From positions 1 to 5,440 of the forward strand of contig JAFPNP010000267.1 of the NCBI GenBank assembly GCA_017411125.1: a DNA stretch of 5,440 bases. Reading direction: 5' to 3'. Shown piece by piece: positions 1 to 5,242 of this stretch; the first letter of the stretch is position 1; each line of letters starts with the position of its first letter. Source of the DNA: Kiritimatiellia bacterium. GTDB taxonomy: Bacteria > Verrucomicrobiota > Kiritimatiellia > RFP12 > UBA1067. The notes beneath the pieces were generated by a model, which worked only from the letters and a program-made list of their open reading frames with translations, did not search any database and was not told where the DNA came from. The translations under genes and the position numbers were made by a program.

Positions 1-108
1 CTCGACCAGCTGGGCCTCGGTCATCTTGTATACAGGCTGCCCTTCAAGGTCTGCCCAAGCGCAAGCGCACGCCGACACGGCGGCGCAAACGATCAAAAGT
101 CTTTTCAT
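1..108 (-). CDS. Start of a secreted or lipid-anchored protein (partial, runs off the left edge)
   Basis: Only the first 36 codons are inside the window, starting with ATG at 108 and open at base 1. The N-terminus is a good export signal: Lys2-Arg3, a hydrophobic stretch at residues 4-17, then AWA-D at 17-20, which fits signal peptidase I cleavage after Ala19. A weak lipobox-like VSAC at 11-14 leaves a lipoprotein possible. The short mature part (EGQPVYKMTEAQLVE) gives no family I recognise. An AAGGA Shine-Dalgarno-like sequence lies 10 bases upstream of the ATG. The gene begins 30 bases after the stop of the Gfo/Idh/MocA oxidoreductase with no terminator between them, so the two are probably co-transcribed and both products leave the cytoplasm. 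Function is unknown from the visible part. Confidence 0.75.
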   Translation of the reverse strand, partial: MKRLLIVCAAVSACACAWADLEGQPVYKMTEAQLVE

Positions 109-138
109 TGCAACTGTTTCCTTTTCCCTGTTTTCGCG

Positions 139-1437
139 TCAAACGATCTGCCATCCCGGGCGCTGGGCGCGCGCAAGCATGCGGTTCGCCTCCGGGTCGT
201 TGATGAACTGCTCCTTTTCCGGATCCCAATGCATGTCGCGTCCGAGCCACTGGGCGATGTTGGCGCAGTGGGTGGAAGACATCGAACGGTGCGTGAGCAC
301 GGCGTTCGCGACGGTCTTGCCGCGAGACTTCACGGAGTTCAGGAACTGGCGCATGTGGTTCTGCGTGGTGTAGCCCGTGCGCGCGCAGTAGTCGGCTAGA
401 ATCTTGTTGTAGTCGGAAAGAAGCGAAGGACGCGAAACGTCCGGCCTCGTGTAGCCGTCCGCGCACGACACCCATCCCTCGCTGCCGACGTATCTCACGC
501 CGCACGTTCCGCGCCATCCGCGCTGCTCGGCGATCATCTCGACTCCGTTTGCGAAGCGCAGCGACATCCCGTTCGGTTCGACCGCGTGCATGGCGGGGTA
601 GAACACCGGCGAAGTCGCCTCCATTCCAACCGCGTCGTGGCACTGCGCATAGGTGTGCGAACACCAGTCGCCGATGATGCTCGTGCCGAAGTCGTAGTGT
701 TTCACCCAGTGCGTGAGATACTGGCGGTTGAACGGACGCCACGGACACGGGCCGAGCCATGCATCCCAGTCAAGGACTTCGCGCGGCGGCTGTTGCTGCG
801 CCGGAAGCCACTTGCGCTGCAGATATAGCGGCGTGCCGAAGTAGAGATGCGCGTAGACCTTCTTCACCTCGCCGAGACGTCCGAGGCGCAGCAGTTCGTT
901 GCACACGATGAAGTTCGGCTCGCTGAGGCGCTGCATTCCGCCCTGGAACACGCGCTTGTACTTGCGGGAAGTGGCGACAAGCGCCTGACCCTCGCGCACG
1001 GTCATGGTGGACGGCTTCTCGCAGTAAACGTCCTTTCCGGCGCGCATGGCCATGATGGAGGCCGGCGCGTGCCAGCGGTCGCCGGTCGCGATGTGGACGG
1101 CGTCGATGTCCTTGCGGGCGAGCATCTCGCGCAGGTCGATGTAGGTCTTGCAGTCCTTGTTGCCGTAGTGCGCGTCCGTCCAGTTCTTGATGCGGTCGCG
1201 CCTTTCTTTCCACACGTCGCATATCGCCACGAACTGCACGTCCTTTTCTGGAAGGACCCATCCGCGGAACACGCCGCCGCCGCGCCGGCCGAGGCCGATT
1301 CCCGCCATGACTATGCGGTTGGACGGCGCCACCGCGCCGTCAAGTCCGAGCGCCGACGCCGGCACGAGGTACGGAAGCGCAGCAGCGCCCCCGGCTTTGC
1401 ACAGGAACGAACGCCTGCCCATGTTTTTCTGCACCAC
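139..1437 (-). CDS. Gfo/Idh/MocA-family NAD(P)-dependent oxidoreductase with a twin-arginine signal
   Basis: The 432-residue product is a full-length Gfo/Idh/MocA oxidoreductase, a family that oxidises or reduces sugars, cyclitols and related compounds with NAD(P). A Tat signal opens it: GRRSFLCKAG at residues 7-16, then a hydrophobic stretch ending near ASALG (27-31). The Rossmann fold starts at RIVMAGIGLGRRG (41-53) with the GxGxxG dinucleotide motif. The family's CEKP motif is at 139-142, its Lys141 being the usual active-site lysine. The C-terminal part, with DWDAWLGPCPWRPFN (223-237) and HMRQFLNSVKSRGK (361-374), matches the subgroup common in planctomycetes, Verrucomicrobiota and Bacteroidetes. 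Tat export fits folding around a tightly held cofactor. Substrate is not readable; some family members act as GH109-type glycosidases. The start is GTG at 1437 or the next codon, GTG at 1434, because AGGAGG at 1443-1448 sits 5 or 8 bases upstream. The ATG at 1422 is 20 bases away, too far for that site. It has its own promoter and is probably followed in the same transcript by a secreted protein. Confidence 0.93.
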   Translation of the reverse strand: MVQKNMGRRSFLCKAGGAAALPYLVPASALGLDGAVAPSNRIVMAGIGLGRRGGGVFRGWVLPEKDVQFVAICDVWKERRDRIKNWTDAHYGNKDCKTYIDLREMLARKDIDAVHIATGDRWHAPASIMAMRAGKDVYCEKPSTMTVREGQALVATSRKYKRVFQGGMQRLSEPNFIVCNELLRLGRLGEVKKVYAHLYFGTPLYLQRKWLPAQQQPPREVLDWDAWLGPCPWRPFNRQYLTHWVKHYDFGTSIIGDWCSHTYAQCHDAVGMEATSPVFYPAMHAVEPNGMSLRFANGVEMIAEQRGWRGTCGVRYVGSEGWVSCADGYTRPDVSRPSLLSDYNKILADYCARTGYTTQNHMRQFLNSVKSRGKTVANAVLTHRSMSSTHCANIAQWLGRDMHWDPEKEQFINDPEANRMLARAQRPGWQIV

Positions 1438-1442
1438 TTTTT

Positions 1443-1448
1443 CCTCCT
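1443..1448 (-). promoter_or_regulatory. Strong Shine-Dalgarno site of the oxidoreductase gene
   Basis: The minus strand reads AGGAGG followed by five A residues and then GTG GTG. This near-perfect ribosome binding site, 5 or 8 bases from the two GTG codons, decides the start in favour of a GTG rather than the in-frame ATG further in. It leaves the twin-arginine pair at residues 8-9. Confidence 0.85.
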
Positions 1449-1507
1449 TGTTTGACTGACTTGAAAATACTGCACCGCCGCCAAAAACTGCGGTTTCTCA
1501 TGGCGAC

Positions 1508-1536
1508 AGTATACCACAACAGTACCGCTGCCGCAA
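1508..1536 (-). promoter_or_regulatory. Predicted sigma70-type promoter for the oxidoreductase transcript
   Basis: On the minus strand, -35 TTGCGG (1531-1536) and -10 TATACT (1508-1513) are 17 bases apart, and TGG directly precedes the -10, giving an extended -10 element. Transcription would begin near 1501, leaving a leader of about 64 bases with a possible 5-bp hairpin (ACCGC/GCGGT, 1474-1494). The 121-base gap between the DUF486 gene and the oxidoreductase shows no intrinsic terminator with a U-tract, so some read-through from the upstream operon is possible. Confidence 0.7.
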
Positions 1537-1544
1537 GGCTTGCG
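1532..1544. repeat. Short inverted repeat overlapping the -35 element
   Basis: The sequence CGCAA-GGC-TTGCG is a perfect 5-bp inverted repeat around a 3-base centre, and one arm covers the -35 hexamer of the oxidoreductase promoter. It lacks a following T-run, so it is not a standard terminator. It could be a small operator half-site pair, or chance in G+C-rich DNA. Confidence 0.35.
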
Positions 1545-1558
1545 CCGCCACGAACCGG

Positions 1559-1936
1559 CTACAGCCGCGCGCGGTTGACGAAATAGACAGCGCCGACCAT
1601 GCAGAGAAGAGCCCAGAGATAGTCCCAACGCCATTTCTCCCCCATGAACAGGAGCATGAACGGCACGAACACCGTGACGGTGATCACCTCCTGTATTATC
1701 TTCAACTGCGCCACGTTCAGCCCCGACTCCGCTCCGATTCTGTTCGCCGGCACCGCTATCACGTACTCGACGAGCGCAATGAGCCAGCTGACGAGGACGA
1801 TCGCGTACATGGGCCAGTTCGCAGCCCCCGGCTTCTGCAGCCGCAGATGCCAGTACCACGCGAACGTCATGAACAGATTGCTCGCCACGAGCATGGCGAC
1901 CGCAACCACAATCCCGGACTTCGGCCCCAGCATCAT
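1559..1936 (-). CDS. DUF486 / DMT-family four-helix membrane protein
   Basis: The 125-residue product is a small integral membrane protein of the DUF486 (DMT-like) family, distantly related to drug/metabolite transporters. Family hallmarks are clear: FAWYWHL (25-31), SWLIALVEYVIAVPANRIG (50-68), LKIIQEVITVTVF (78-90) and WDYLWALLCMVGAVYFV (104-120). Four membrane helices are visible at about 8-29, 41-63, 78-98 and 104-121. Length matches the family, whose substrate and role are unknown; proteins this size in the superfamily usually work as dimers. Its ATG directly abuts the TGA of the preceding gene, with GGGGAG seven bases upstream, so translation is probably coupled. A second ATG follows immediately (1933). 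It is the last gene of the rpmH operon as far as gene spacing shows. Confidence 0.9.
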   Translation of the reverse strand: MMLGPKSGIVVAVAMLVASNLFMTFAWYWHLRLQKPGAANWPMYAIVLVSWLIALVEYVIAVPANRIGAESGLNVAQLKIIQEVITVTVFVPFMLLFMGEKWRWDYLWALLCMVGAVYFVNRARL

Positions 1937-2140
1937 TCAGCGTCTCCCCGTCCGCTCGACGACCTCGGCGTCCACGATATCCTCCGACGCCTTCACCTTC
2001 CGTCCGCGCGGCGGATGCGACGGAGGAGGAGGCGGCGCGGAACGCCGCCCGATCCCGCGCAGGAACGCGCCGAGCGGACCGCCGAAAAACGCGACGACCA
2101 GCACGATTATTACGACCAGCTGCCAGAATCCGGGACGCAC
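1937..2140 (-). CDS. Small single-pass membrane protein resembling TatA/E
   Basis: The 67-residue product has one membrane helix (about 5-18: FWQLVVIIVLVVAF), then FGG at 19-21 and a short, possibly amphipathic stretch GPLGAFLRGIGRR (21-33). The order helix, FG hinge and LxxxLG-like helix resembles TatA, the pore component of the twin-arginine translocase, which also starts with a G-W-E/Q-L pattern. Differences are real: PPPPPS at 36-41 cuts the amphipathic part to about 12 residues, and the tail (DIVDAEVVE, 54-62) is not diagnostic. The alternative is an unrelated single-span protein. The start is GTG at 2140, 12 bases after the aroQ stop, with GGAGAAGG just upstream. Its TGA abuts the ATG of the DUF486 gene. 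Position in a tight operon and a good ribosome site support a real gene; the TatA assignment is tentative. Confidence 0.72.
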   Translation of the reverse strand: MRPGFWQLVVIIVLVVAFFGGPLGAFLRGIGRRSAPPPPPSHPPRGRKVKASEDIVDAEVVERTGRR

Positions 2141-2152
2141 GGCGCCTTCTCC

Positions 2153-2578
2153 CTACGCCAGCGCGTCCAGCGCGAGCAGATAGCCCTTCAGACCGAAACC
2201 GCATATCTGCCCGACGCACGCCGGAGCGGTAAGCGACTCGTGCCTGTATCCTTCGCGGGCGTAGACATTGGAAAGATGCACCTCGACGGTCGGCACCTCG
2301 CACGCCTTGATGGCGTCGTGCAGCGCCACGCTCGTATGCGTGTACGCGGCGGGGTTCAGGATTATCCCGTCGTAGACGCCGCGCGCCCCGCATATAGCCC
2401 GCACGAGCTCGCCCTCCACGTCGCTCTGCACGTCGTCGACAGACCACCCGCGCGCCTCGGCGGCGGCGCGGACGGCGGCGACGACGTCCGCCAGCGTGGT
2501 CGTACCGTATATCGCCGGCTCGCGCGTGCCAAGCAGCGCAAGGTTCGGCCCGTTCAAGAGCAATATCCTCTTTGCCAT
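2153..2578 (-). CDS. aroQ: Type II 3-dehydroquinate dehydratase
   Basis: This cytoplasmic enzyme removes water from 3-dehydroquinate to give 3-dehydroshikimate, step three of the shikimate pathway to chorismate and aromatic amino acids. The 141 residues match the usual length of the dodecameric type II family. Visible motifs are LNGPNL (8-13), GTREPAIYG (17-25) with the catalytic Tyr24 and Arg19 on the flexible lid, NPAAYTHTS (75-83) with Asn75 and His81, EVHLSNVYARE (99-109) with His101, YRHES (111-115) with Arg112, and GQICGFG (123-129). The common second Asn of NGPNLN is Ala14 here and QSN is QSD (51-53); both lie outside the catalytic set. ATG at 2578 has GAGGGG six bases upstream and is 10 bases after the yidC stop, so it is co-transcribed with yidC. 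Aromatic biosynthesis has no obvious tie to membrane insertion; the linkage is probably only transcriptional. Confidence 0.97.
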   Translation of the reverse strand: MAKRILLLNGPNLALLGTREPAIYGTTTLADVVAAVRAAAEARGWSVDDVQSDVEGELVRAICGARGVYDGIILNPAAYTHTSVALHDAIKACEVPTVEVHLSNVYAREGYRHESLTAPACVGQICGFGLKGYLLALDALA

Positions 2579-2588
2579 TTCAATCCCC

Positions 2589-4403
2589 TCATGAATGGTG
2601 GCGGCGCATCTGGCGCGTCTGCGGCATCTCCACCGCGTCCGGCACCGTCACGCCGTCCTTGACGGCCTTCTTCCCCGCCGGCGTTCCATACTTCTTCCTG
2701 ATCCACCACATCTGCGCGATGGACAGCACCTGGCTCAGCGTCCAGTACAGCGACAGCGCGCTCGCGAAATTGTAGAACATCACGAGCATCATGATCGGCA
2801 TGAACACCATCATCATGCGCTGCTGCCTCTGGTCGCCGGCGGACGGCGTCAGCGCGCTCTGGAGCGCCATCGTGGCCGCCATGAGTATCGGCAATATGTT
2901 CAGCCCGCCGAAGAACGGAAACCACGACGCTGCGCCAAGCGCCTCCGGCTGCGACAGGTCCTTTATCCACAGGAACGGCGCGAAGCGCAGCTCCACCGCG
3001 CCGCGCAGCACGACGAACAACGCGAAAAACACCGGAATCTGCACAATCATCGGAAGGCAGCTCGAAAGCGGATTCACCTTGTGCTCGCGATATAGCTGCC
3101 ACGTCTCCTGCTGCAGACGCTGCGGGTTGCCTTTGTACTTCGCCTGCAGCTCCTTCATGAGCGGCTGGATTTCCTGCATCTTCCGCATCCCGATCGTGGA
3201 CTTGTGCGTGAGCGGCCAGAACACGAGCCGCACTAGAACCGTCAGCAGTATAATCGCCACGCCATAGTTAGGAATCATGGCATAGAACAGATTCAGCACC
3301 CACACAAGCCCGTAGCAAAGCCAGCGCCACATGCCGAACTCCATAACGTCCTGCAAGCCCAGATCCCAAAGCAGCGACTGCCGTTTCGGGCCGACGTACA
3401 ACGTGTAGGAACGCTTCGCACCGAGAGTCTTGAATTCCGCCGCCGCCGCGACGGACTGCGGCGCGTACTCCTTCGCAGAAACGTCGCGCGCGACCGTAGC
3501 GGTGAACCCGGACGGATTTTCCGAACAGCCGAACAGCGCCGAGACGAAATATCCGTTCTTGACCGCGATCCATTTGGACGCGCCTGGAACGGACTGCGTC
3601 GCGGTGGGCGAAAGAAGCGCCGCCGCATTGCTTCCGGAGCAGCTGCACCCACCGCTCACGCCGCTTGAAAGATATCCCTGCAGCGGCGCCTCCTCGTCCC
3701 AATGCCGCACGCCGGGTTTCTCGCCCTCCAAAAGCATCGAGTCTATGGACAATATTCCGTCCTTCGAACCACGCTGCATCACGCCGAGGGAAAGCTTCGT
3801 GGACGAGGCGGCACGCGCTCCGCCAAAATCCTCCTCCACGCCGATCCGGTAGTCGTCAAGAACGGAAATCCTCCGCGTGACGGTTCCGGCGGCGAACACG
3901 ACGCCCGTCGCCGTCAGCTCCTTCACAGACCAGTCCGCGTCGGGCGCAAGACCGTCCACTCCGTCGAGCGCCAGAGCGGGGGCGGACGAGAAATCGAGCG
4001 AAAGCGGCGGATTGTCCTCGCCCCTCTCGCCGGCACGCGTGGCGAATTCGAACAGCGTGGCCGACTTGAGCGCAGCGCCGCGCGTCGAGAACACGAAAGC
4101 CGCCTTCCCCTGCGCATTGGTGAGCGTCACCAGCCGTTCGGGCGGACGGGGCTTTTCCGCCTTCGCGGAACCGGACGGCCTAGCTTCGGACGTCTGCGCC
4201 GGCGCGGCGGCCTTCTCCTTCGCCGCGGCGGCGGCCTTCTCCCGCGCGACCTCCTCAGGATGCGCCTTTTCCCACTCGGCCAGGTCGCGCAAATATTGCG
4301 CCTGCGCCTCGGACGCCTTTTTCGATTCATTGAATGAATGCCACACATAACCGGCAAGCAGCAAGCCAAGCAAGGCGGCGACAAGTTTATCGGTCTTGTT
4401 CAT
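2589..4403 (-). CDS. yidC: Membrane protein insertase YidC (Oxa1 family)
   Basis: YidC inserts and folds inner-membrane proteins, alone or with SecYEG. The 604-residue product has the Gram-negative layout: first membrane helix about 6-22, a charged Ala/Glu/Lys/Pro-rich linker (about 28-90), a periplasmic beta domain (about 90-345), then the conserved insertase core from about 355 to 571. In the core, VLVRLVFWPLTHKS (389-402) carries the groove arginine at 392. A cytoplasmic coiled-coil-like hairpin follows (MRKMQEIQPLMKELQAKYKG, 406-425), then NPLSSCLPMIVQIPVFFALF (444-463). The tail is basic. The periplasmic domain has an unusual SGGCSCSGSN segment (250-259) and a further cysteine at 293. 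I chose ATG at 4403, which gives the typical MNKTDKL start and a 17-base overlap with yidD; a GGGAG lies 13 bases upstream, rather far. ATGs at 4415 and 4436 are in-frame alternatives, the latter giving 615 residues. Confidence 0.96.
   Translation of the reverse strand: MNKTDKLVAALLGLLLAGYVWHSFNESKKASEAQAQYLRDLAEWEKAHPEEVAREKAAAAAKEKAAAPAQTSEARPSGSAKAEKPRPPERLVTLTNAQGKAAFVFSTRGAALKSATLFEFATRAGERGEDNPPLSLDFSSAPALALDGVDGLAPDADWSVKELTATGVVFAAGTVTRRISVLDDYRIGVEEDFGGARAASSTKLSLGVMQRGSKDGILSIDSMLLEGEKPGVRHWDEEAPLQGYLSSGVSGGCSCSGSNAAALLSPTATQSVPGASKWIAVKNGYFVSALFGCSENPSGFTATVARDVSAKEYAPQSVAAAAEFKTLGAKRSYTLYVGPKRQSLLWDLGLQDVMEFGMWRWLCYGLVWVLNLFYAMIPNYGVAIILLTVLVRLVFWPLTHKSTIGMRKMQEIQPLMKELQAKYKGNPQRLQQETWQLYREHKVNPLSSCLPMIVQIPVFFALFVVLRGAVELRFAPFLWIKDLSQPEALGAASWFPFFGGLNILPILMAATMALQSALTPSAGDQRQQRMMMVFMPIMMLVMFYNFASALSLYWTLSQVLSIAQMWWIRKKYGTPAGKKAVKDGVTVPDAVEMPQTRQMRRHHS
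4204..4242 (-). repeat. Two copies of a 15-bp direct repeat inside the yidC linker
   Basis: Identical 15-base copies lie at 4204-4218 and 4228-4242, 24 bases apart, which is exactly eight codons. They encode the two EKAAA segments of REKAAAAAKEKAAAPA in the charged linker after the first membrane helix. The in-frame period suggests growth of the linker by duplication, although simple Ala/Lys/Glu composition could also produce it. Confidence 0.7.
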
Positions 4404-4662
4404 CGTTTCTATCATTCTCCCATTTTGCGCAATCATTGCGCCATCTGCCCTTCAACGGCACGGGATCGTACCCGTGCGCTCCGAACGGGTGGCACCGCAA
4501 CACCCTCCACGCGCCAAGCAAAACACCCTTGAAAACGCCATGCACGCCTATCGCCTCGACGGCGTAGTTGCTGCAGCTCGGCTCGAAGCGGCAGCATCCA
4601 CGGAACAGCGGCGACAGAACGACCTGATATGCCCGGATGCATGCAATCACAAGCGCGCGCAT
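4387..4662 (-). CDS. yidD: Membrane protein insertion efficiency factor YidD
   Basis: YidD is a small membrane-associated protein that helps YidC-dependent insertion. The 91-residue product has the complete family signature: IRAYQVVLSPLF (9-20), CCRFEPSCSNYAVEAI (23-38), the amphipathic HGVFKGVLLGAWRVLRCHPF (41-60) and GYDPVP (64-69). The three invariant cysteines of the family are seen at 24, 30 and 57. ATG at 4662 gives the usual short N-terminus (MRALVIACIRAYQ) and overlaps the end of rnpA by 16 bases; an upstream ATG at 4689 would add nine residues and is less typical. The ribosome site is weak (GGCGGG three or four bases before ATG), so coupling to rnpA translation is likely. Its 3' end overlaps the yidC start by 17 bases. 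The hydrophilic tail (71-91) is of the variable kind seen in the family. Confidence 0.96.
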   Translation of the reverse strand: MRALVIACIRAYQVVLSPLFRGCCRFEPSCSNYAVEAIGVHGVFKGVLLGAWRVLRCHPFGAHGYDPVPLKGRWRNDCAKWENDRNDEQDR

Positions 4663-4973
4663 TTTCCCGCCAGATACCGCAGTTCGCACATCACGTCCAC
4701 CGTATGCCTTCCCCTAAGGGAACTCCGCCCCACGAGCACCCAATCGACGTCCGGCGGCATCTCGTCCGCCAAAAGGCGAAATCCTTCGCGCAATATCCTT
4801 TTCGCGCGGTTGCGATCGGTCGCGTCATGGAAACTCTTCTTGGAAACGACGACGCCGGCTTGTCTGCCGGCGTCCTCCGAACGCAGCGCCCACGCGGTCA
4901 TGAGGCGACCGCGCAGCGGACGCCCCCGGTCGAAGACGTTCTTGTACTTCTTTCCGGAGAGCCGCGTGGACAT
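4647..4973 (-). CDS. rnpA: Ribonuclease P protein component
   Basis: RnpA is the protein subunit of RNase P; it binds the catalytic RNA and precursor tRNA leaders during 5' maturation. The 108-residue product has the diagnostic basic helix RNRAKRILREGFR (54-66), preceded by the strand region QAGVVVSKKSFHDA (38-51). The N-terminal RLSGKKYKNVFDRGR (4-18) fits the RLxxxxdFxxVfxxG pattern. Length is normal. ATG at 4973 gives the usual start and lies 15 bases after the rpmH stop, with AAGGA 12 bases upstream. A TTG at 4982 would add three residues but has only three bases to that site; either is possible. Order rpmH-rnpA-yidD-yidC is the classic bacterial arrangement, and rnpA overlaps yidD by 16 bases. 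Confidence 0.96.
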   Translation of the reverse strand: MSTRLSGKKYKNVFDRGRPLRGRLMTAWALRSEDAGRQAGVVVSKKSFHDATDRNRAKRILREGFRLLADEMPPDVDWVLVGRSSLRGRHTVDVMCELRYLAGKCARL

Positions 4974-4988
4974 GGCGCGCAACCGTCC

Positions 4989-5126
4989 TTAGACCTGCGT
5001 AAGACGCTTGCGCCCCTTTGCACGGCGGTTCGCAAGCACCTTGCGACCGCCCTTGGTCGCCTTACGAGCGCGGAAACCAATCTTCCTTGCGCGTTTGATC
5101 TTCGAGGGCTGCCACATCATCTTCAT
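4989..5126 (-). CDS. rpmH: 50S ribosomal protein L34
   Basis: This 45-residue basic protein is L34 of the large ribosomal subunit. It reads MKMMWQPSKIKRARKIGFRA in its first 20 residues and continues through KATKGGRKVLANRRAKGRKR (22-41) to LTQV, aligning along its whole length with the family, whose usual start is MKRT(Y/F)QPSK. That alignment fixes the start at ATG 5126 rather than at the in-frame ATGs at 5120 or 5117. AGGA lies eight bases upstream. The only oddity is MMW where most relatives have RTY or RTF (residues 3-5). It is the promoter-proximal gene of the operon, with a leader of about 29 bases. Confidence 0.98.
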   Translation of the reverse strand: MKMMWQPSKIKRARKIGFRARKATKGGRKVLANRRAKGRKRLTQV

Positions 5127-5161
5127 GTTTTTGTTCCTTTCGGGTTGAAAAGTGAGTGTGT

Positions 5162-5190
5162 ATTATATCACAATCGAACCAGATGCGCAA
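5162..5190 (-). promoter_or_regulatory. Predicted sigma70-type promoter of the rpmH operon
   Basis: The minus strand shows -35 TTGCGC (5185-5190), a 17-base spacer ending in TGA, and a perfect -10 TATAAT (5162-5167), so it also has an extended -10 (TGnTATAAT). Transcription should start near 5155, about 29 bases before the rpmH ATG. It stands in an otherwise G+C-rich region, which makes the AT-rich -10 prominent. No convincing terminator for the upstream gene is seen between 5191 and 5242. Confidence 0.85.
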
Positions 5191-5242
5191 GTCCACTCCA
5201 CCGTGCCTATTTCGTTTTTCGGCCTCCACCGGCACAAACACC

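Noticed and set aside
847..1455. A 202-codon plus-strand open frame opposite the oxidoreductase
   Set aside because: The Val/Ala/His/Arg-rich product is the usual antisense shadow of a G+C-rich gene and has no start signal.
1501..1558. Intrinsic terminator after the DUF486 gene
   Set aside because: The only stem there (CGCAA/TTGCG) is five base pairs, lacks a U-tract and overlaps the next promoter.
1311..2447. A 378-codon minus-strand open frame crossing several genes
   Set aside because: It runs out of frame through the DUF486, TatA-like and aroQ genes; its product is Arg/Ala-rich low-complexity sequence typical of shadow frames in G+C-rich DNA.
1847..2662. A 271-codon plus-strand open frame
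   Set aside because: It is antisense to four well-supported genes and its Arg/His/Pro-rich product matches no family style; no ribosome site supports it.
5159..5172. A DnaA-box-like stretch upstream of rpmH, suggesting an origin
   Set aside because: The sequence TTATATCACA has one base too many to fit TTATNCACA, it is single, and it coincides with the -10 promoter element.
5196..5235. Direct repeat CTCCACCG (5196-5203, 5224-5231) and GTGCC/GGCAC arms, as a possible terminator of the partial gene
   Set aside because: The arms are only five bases with a 23-base loop and no T-run follows on the minus strand, so a terminator call is not supported.
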